From: Gymnopus androsaceus JB14
Lineage: Eukaryota > Basidiomycota > Agaricomycetes > Agaricales > Omphalotaceae
Assembly: GCA_009733575.1 (NCBI GenBank)
Contig: ML769437.1
Coordinates: 186,001 to 250,000 of the forward strand
Length of the DNA: 64,000 bases
Direction of reading: 5' to 3'
Numbering within the stretch: position 1 is the stretch's first letter; each line of letters opens with the position of its first letter. The position numbers and the translations under genes are program-made. Of the stretch, positions 58,756 through 64,000 are shown piece by piece. The notes below the pieces were generated by a model. The model was not told the DNA's origin and did no database searches. It saw only the letters and a list, made by a program, of their open reading frames with translations.

Positions 58756-58852
58756 CCTGATGGTCTAGTAGCATGATTCTTCCTTCGGGAGGTCCCGGGT
58801 GCTTAGGTGCCTTCATTGGAAGAGGTCCCGGGTTCAATTCCCGGTCAGGCCC
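58754..58852 (+). tRNA. tRNA-Pro (anticodon CGG) with intron
   Basis: The acceptor stem GGCCTGA (58754-58760) pairs perfectly with TCAGGCC (58845-58851). The A box (TGGTCTAGTAG) and B box (GGTTCAATTCC) are present, and the T arm CCGGG TTCAATT CCCGG is complete. The anticodon stem CTTCC pairs with GGAAG, giving the loop TT-CGG-G. An intron of about 27 nt sits one base 3' of the anticodon, the usual nuclear position. A T-run at about 58862-58873 would end Pol III transcription. Sequence identity to eukaryotic tRNA-Pro in the D and T arms supports the call. Confidence 0.88.
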
Positions 58853-58860
58853 ATTACTTT

Positions 58861-58873
58861 TACTTTTTTTTCG
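58861..58873 (+). terminator. Pol III terminator of the tRNA gene
   Basis: Two runs of T (TTTTA, then TTTTTTTT) lie just 3' of the tRNA, the standard termination signal of RNA polymerase III. Confidence 0.75.
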
Positions 58874-59880
58874 ATGTTTCAGCGATTTTAGACGATAGGA
58901 TTTCTTTGTACATATACCAGGTATAGAACGGCATAGATACAGTGTTTCCTCAACAGCCTGAATATGCAGTGAATGGGATCCAATCAACGGAGGTGTTGCT
59001 GTTCTACATGGAATCACAACGAGAATGTAGGAGGACACGGGCGCAGCCCTGAAACAGCGGCTACACCCTGTAAGAAAATAGCGAGCGACGGGATGGGTAC
59101 ATGCAAAGTCAAGTAGTACGTAGTAGCAGCTTTGCTAAATGGAAAAGAGGGATAAGGAAGGGTGGGTAATGGAAAATACAAAAACAGCACTGAGAGCTTG
59201 ACGGGTCGGAAAGATACAAAGTAATAACTAAAAACACCTGAGAGCTCAATAGGGTAACGACCGCCAAGCTCTCTACACAATAAGTACTAAAAGAAACAAG
59301 AGAAAAGTGGAACCAGGATGACAAAGGCTGTAAAGCTTAGCACCTGAGTCAGAAGAGGGCAGGCGACCTGCAAGCGCGCGGAGCGTAGCAACGGAAAGGA
59401 GAACGGGACGCGCGCGGAGCATACACTGACCAAGAGAGAAAGCAGAGAACTATAAGTCGATTCACAAATGGCATAATTGTACACGTACTGAGATCTGAGA
59501 GTCCGTATCAAGTCTAATCCCATATGGAAGGAAGGAAGGAAGCACGGCATGCGGCACTAGCATCATCGCTCTCGGGACATTGGAGGGGCTTACAGATTGC
59601 AAAGATCTAGCGCGTATTAACAGCGCGACATTTTGTACTGTTGGACACAGGCTAACCTGCTGGTACAGTATTTGGCTCTGAGTTCAAAGCCCGGGTACTA
59701 TGGCCAATGTACTAAGTACTCCACACAACTCCACACAAGTCCCAAAGAAGTAGGAGACCGAACTCTCCGGACCTATCATCTTTCTCCGGCGTCAATCATT
59801 CGTCCTGTACAACGCTCCCTCATTAACTGAAGAGTTATGCCTTGCTCTGTAATTCCACCATCTAGAGGCTCCATTTTCGA
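58874..59880. other. Intergenic region before the CorA-like gene
   Basis: No gene recognised. A GCGCGCGGAGC(G/A)TA piece occurs twice (about 59375 and 59411). Confidence 0.4.
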
Positions 59881-62687
59881 ATGTCTTTCGACTTGAATAC
59901 TTTCGGAGCAATTCAGGCTCATGCTTCTGCTTTGCCTCCAAGGCGTAAACCGCCTAAACATGTGAGTGAAATCTTCTACAGCTTTGAGACCATACTGAAA
60001 CCATCTTAGCGACATGCGACTCCGAGTGGGCCTTGGCCGTTCCTTGATCTTGACGAAAAGGTGCGACGACTTGGCATTTTGAGCTAAATTTTAATTCGAT
60101 AAAATTACAGATTGACCCAGAGTCGCTCTCTTCACCACCTCCGCAACCAAATTTCGACCAAGAGCCTGAAATCGGCATCAACCATGCTGGATCAGATTCG
60201 AGATCATATTGGTCGCATTATCCAGAGTCACAATTCGCAAACTGGACGCAATGGCAACAGAACAAGAGCGGAATTGCAAAGCTCGTAAACAGACGGGTTC
60301 CATTGGCCGACCACTGTCGTATCTTCAAGATTCACATTGACTCTAATGGAATTTTCCATGCTGATAACCTTGGATCGGAGGAAGGAGACTATATAGTTAA
60401 ATCTGGTGTAGTGGGCTCGAGAGATGTGTCAGAAAGTATAGACAACTTTTGGCAAGTTTTAGGAGAGAAGGTTCGTTATTTAACACGTCTAAAAGCTGTA
60501 TAACTGATTCATACATCCATCAGCCACCTCCAGAATCTCGTGTACGCGTCTTGTTTGTGGATAACCTATCTGGACCGGTGCTACAGATGCTTGGGACCAG
60601 GTAAATTTATGTTTCTGCTATATACGACTTGCGCTGACCGTTCATCATAGATTTCGCATTGAACCATTCTTTTTCTCTTCTTCGTTAAACTCTATACCCT
60701 CTCGCTATCAAGAGCAAGTCAGACCTGGTAAAGGAGATCGTAAGTATTGCTTATTACTTCTTGATTTCCGACTCACTGTTTACTCTAGATATCACGCTGA
60801 CACTCAGCTTCATACGAACCCTTCCCAACTCGTCTACAATGCCTCACTCGCTTGCCTCTAGTTTCGTAGATAGCTTGGCCAATGAGGATGCTTCGCATAT
60901 GTTGCAATCCTCTTTTCTAATGCAGATTCCAATGATCGATGTCGAGGCTCCTCTGATGTTGACCAGCAACCCTAGTACGTTTCCCAAACTCCTAACTAGC
61001 TTTATCTCATCTATCTTCTGATCAGGCAAGCTGCTCGTTCTCGACTTGCTCTCTTTACACGTTATCAGGAAGAAATTTATACCCGAATCAACGGAACCTC
61101 AGCCTACAGATGAGTCGAACTATGGCCATGGCTCTGCGCCTCCTCCGTTCACCAGAGAACAATCCAATATAAGTTCGAATTCTGAGTCAAGCTCGTCAAG
61201 CAGTATTAGCACCATTATTTCGTATCACAACCCGTCTATGCCGCCTTATAAAACGACTACCGCATCGAATCTGCATATGCGATTGATGGCTGCAGGTGAG
61301 GACAGTTATTGCACTAGTAAGGAACCGAGTTGCTTATTCATGTGGCAGGTCGCTCTGTGTACTGGTCCAACATTTTTTCACCTACCGTACCCTCTGGAGA
61401 CCCCACTTTTGTGACCCTTAGCCTGCTGTGGTATCCATTGTATGCATGGGATGAAGTTCTCGATGCCTTGCTTGGTGAAGTAGCCTTCCTTGTGAGTTTC
61501 TCTATTGCATGCACCCACACTTTCTTACCTTTCTTCTTCAGGAAGCTCATACTTTGTCTTCGCTCCCATCTGAAAGCCAAGATCAAGACCAAGATGCCCA
61601 TGACCAAACTCACATCTTGACTCACCAATTACATGTCGTCCGTGCACATTTACTGCATTACGAGTCTCTCCTCGACGATTTCCGGAAAACTGTAGAGTTT
61701 GTTCAGAACACCCACCACCCGGGCTTGGCTCAACCGTCTCCACCCATTCCTTTCCCAAGAACACAAAGTCCTATTAGGACCAAACCTGCGACGGCTTCGC
61801 AGTACCCTGATTCCTTACGTTCCGCACTTCCAGATCAATCGGGTGAAGCACCCACTTTGTCTGCGGCTGCAAAGGACACGCTGGATCAGGTGCTTGAAGA
61901 GGAGGAGTACGAGAATGTGGAGTCTCAAAGACGGTTCGCGGCACCGCGTATGTCAACTGGGCCAACAGAATCGGAATCCTACGAACGCCTACTAGACAAG
62001 GAATGCAACAATCTTCTCAGTGAGATTGGTCGTTTGGAGATGACTCGGGCGATGCTGAATAAACGGTTGGGAAACGTCATGGAATTGGTGAGTTTTCTCT
62101 TTTCTTTTTCCGGGCAACTACTGATGTTTGATTTCAGGCATTTAGCAGTATCAATATTGAGGATAGTCGACGAATGAAGAATTTAGCCGAGGTTTCTGTG
62201 AGGGATAGCGCTGGTAAGTCGGATATCTGTGCACTGTATATGTGGCTGGACTGATAACTTGGACAGTCATGAAACAGATCTCATACCTTACCTATGGTCT
62301 TCCTTCCCGCTTCTTTTATGGCGGTATGTCGCTCTCCTGGTCTAGACTCTCGTGAGCTTACTGACGAAATCCCAGACTGTCTTCGGCATGAACGTCGTCG
62401 AGATCAACTCTGGTTCCAAAGAAACCCTCGGACACTACGCCGCCGCAGCCATCCCTCTAACGGTCGTAACCGTTTGGGTGATGATGATGCAATACCGCTC
62501 AACTAAACAACACCGTCAGTCCAGACTGACACCAAGCTCAAACGTATTCACGTTTGCACGAGTAGCTCCAGCGAGCGTTTGGACTCGAGTTTTGGAATGC
62601 GGTTTTGTCGCCGTTAAAGACGATTGGGAAAGACTTGTCGCCGTGGGGGAAAGGCACTGGGCGGGCAAGGAATCGAAATCGGAGTAG
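59881..62687 (+). CDS. CorA-like Mg2+ transporter family protein
   Basis: Membrane protein with a long cytosolic N-terminal part and two C-terminal membrane spans, as in the CorA family of Mg2+ channels. Twelve exons join in phase: 59881-59961, 60010-60060, 60111-60470, 60524-60600, 60651-60739, 60789-60974, 61026-61295, 61349-61491, 61542-62087, 62138-62213, 62267-62323, 62376-62687 (about 748 residues). The coiled-coil-like stretch with LLDDFRKTVEFVQ and RLGNVMELAFSSINIEDSRR leads to MKQISYL, VFLPASFMATVF and the signature GMN (FGMNVVEI), then the second span AAIPLTVVTVWVMMM. The N-terminal part is of the type common in Agaricomycetes. One extra T at about 62293 shifts the frame between SYLT and MVFLP; both sides are conserved. 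Confidence 0.82.
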
Positions 62688-64000
62688 ATCGCAGGCGACG
62701 TCTTGGCTTTCGGCCAGTCCTGGGACGAGCTTGAAGAAGAATGGCAGTTTCGGGTTCTGTTCATCCTCCTAGTCGACCTATGTCGACTGCTCCAGTGGAG
62801 AATGGGCACGCTGAGCCGTCACCTGTGGCTCGCCTTCCCAGAGGGAGTACAGTGAGCGTGTAGTTTTGTCGAAGATGTGATACGGAACGGGGCCTAATAC
62901 TTATGTCTTAAAATGTTATAGCTTTAAATGTTATAGTACCTATAAGCAAGTATCTCCAACTGATAGCCTAATAATAATATTATCTTTATTCGAAGTGTTT
63001 TTCTCCCTGTTATTTGTGTGTACAAGCTTTAGAACCTAACAACAGGCAGAAGAATTGCTCACATGCGATCTTTCTTTCCTTCTTTGGCTTCGCTCCGGGC
63101 TGTCAATAGCGGAATACGGTGGATTTCATATAATACATTGACCAGTGGCTTCCACATACCCTCAAGGATTGTTTGAAAAATTAGGCTTTGCCAACTTGGA
63201 GTTTATGTAGGTGAAGTAAGTACCTTTGGGACCACCCAATCCTGTCCAAAACTACGAGTATGTCATGCAGACTCGTTAGTCTCTGATATTGCACTGCACC
63301 ACCAGCTATCATCGCACTTGAAGGAGCTAGCAGTGGACTACGACGAATGCTAGATATTCTTTGTCGAACGCCCATACAAAGTTTACTTTTTGGGCTGCCG
63401 AGCCTCTTGACCGTGGCGATGTACCACTAGTACAATCGAAGATTCCTCCTTTCGATATATTCATCCTTTCATCCTTTCGATAGTATTATTCAGATGGTGT
63501 TTCAGTGTTTAACCCGGATTTCGAATATGAAGATGGACGATTTTTTTCAAGTGTAGGTTCCCTCTTGACGGTGAAGCTCGACATGTACGGGAACAGGAGG
63601 CTGTTGATTGTCGCCCTTCTATCTCGGATCATACACCTTCTCCACTTTACGAAGAATGCACAGTTATCTTCGATATGGCAACCCCACTATCATCCCACCG
63701 ATAATATGGGATGATCTGTGTCGAATCGAGTCCAGGACTAGTATTACTAGCTCGAGTTGTAGTGCCAAAGTCGTCAAATTGGAAAGTCTTGACTTGGGGA
63801 GTCACATAGGCCAGGAGATTTACAGCCATCTCAGTAGAATCACTATTTTGGACAAGGAGAATGCAGTCTTGGAGCTGCACCTTAAGCTATTCTGACTAGC
63901 TCTTGCTTGATTTTTTTTTGTTTCTTCTTCAAGTCGTTTCGTTGCTGGTTCAATTTGCATTCATTGTTTAATTAAGTTATGTACTTTAACACGCTGCAAT
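62688..64000. other. 3' flank and unassigned open frames
   Basis: Downstream of the CorA-like gene no family is recognised. At 63505-63895 open frames occur on both strands (plus: VFNPDFEYEDGRFFSSVGSL onward; minus: a 77-codon frame with VNLLAYVTPQVKTFQFDDFG). Either may be part of a gene crossing the window edge, but I cannot decide which. AAATGTTATAG is repeated at about 62912 and 62926. Confidence 0.35.

Noticed and set aside
58703..59038. Minus-strand open frame across the tRNA gene
   Set aside because: It contains the complete tRNA-Pro with both promoter boxes and a terminator, so coding there is implausible.

Overview
This 64-kb window is nuclear DNA of a filamentous basidiomycete, most likely an Agaricomycete. 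The evidence is intron-dense genes with many ~45-60 bp GT-AG introns, and families typical of mushroom-forming fungi: DUF6534 membrane proteins, a DUF6698 protein, an F-box protein, a LysM protein and a CorA-like transporter of the basidiomycete type. No species can be named from the sequence.

Left part (1-33,500), a repeat-rich accessory region. It is a head-to-tail array of five DUF6534 multi-spanning membrane protein genes (2723-4457, 8234-9979, 13752-15537, 26610-28396, 31189-32967). Copies 4 and 5 read as intact, 2 and 3 each carry a frameshift, and copy 1 is degenerate. Partial units lie between them. A mitochondrial-type DEAD-box RNA helicase (5181-7321, minus) has a truncated 3' duplicate at 1-620. 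Mobile DNA has invaded: a ~980 bp inverted-repeat element with a transposase fragment (1265-2244), an AT-rich block ending in GC-rich palindromes (11150-12680), a 234 bp hAT-like MITE with an 8 bp target duplication (12719-12952), and a 5080 bp Ty1/copia element on the minus strand (16506-21585) with 293 bp LTRs and the target duplication GTTAC. The left part of that element plus its flank recurs at about 21950-25930 with many single-base deletions and abrupt joins, which looks more like a misassembly or noisy allele than biology.

Right part (33,500-64,000), ordinary gene-dense chromosome. In order: GT25 glycosyltransferase (+), ubiquitin-conjugating enzyme E2 with a SIM-like tail (+), secreted LysM protein (-), F-box protein (-), uncharacterised protein (-), EI24/RRT8-like membrane protein (-), DUF6698 protein (-), C2H2 zinc-finger fragment (+), INO80 subunit Ies6 (-), a small possible secreted protein (-), a frameshifted secreted two-repeat protein (-), a large chromodomain protein (+), an intron-containing tRNA-Pro(CGG) (+), and a CorA-like Mg2+ transporter family protein (+).

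A recurring theme is single-base frameshifts inside otherwise well conserved genes (helicase copies, DUF6534 copies 2 and 3, E2, LysM protein, F-box, secreted protein, chromodomain protein, CorA-like). Their frequency argues for residual indel errors in the assembly, so 'pseudogene' status should be read with caution.
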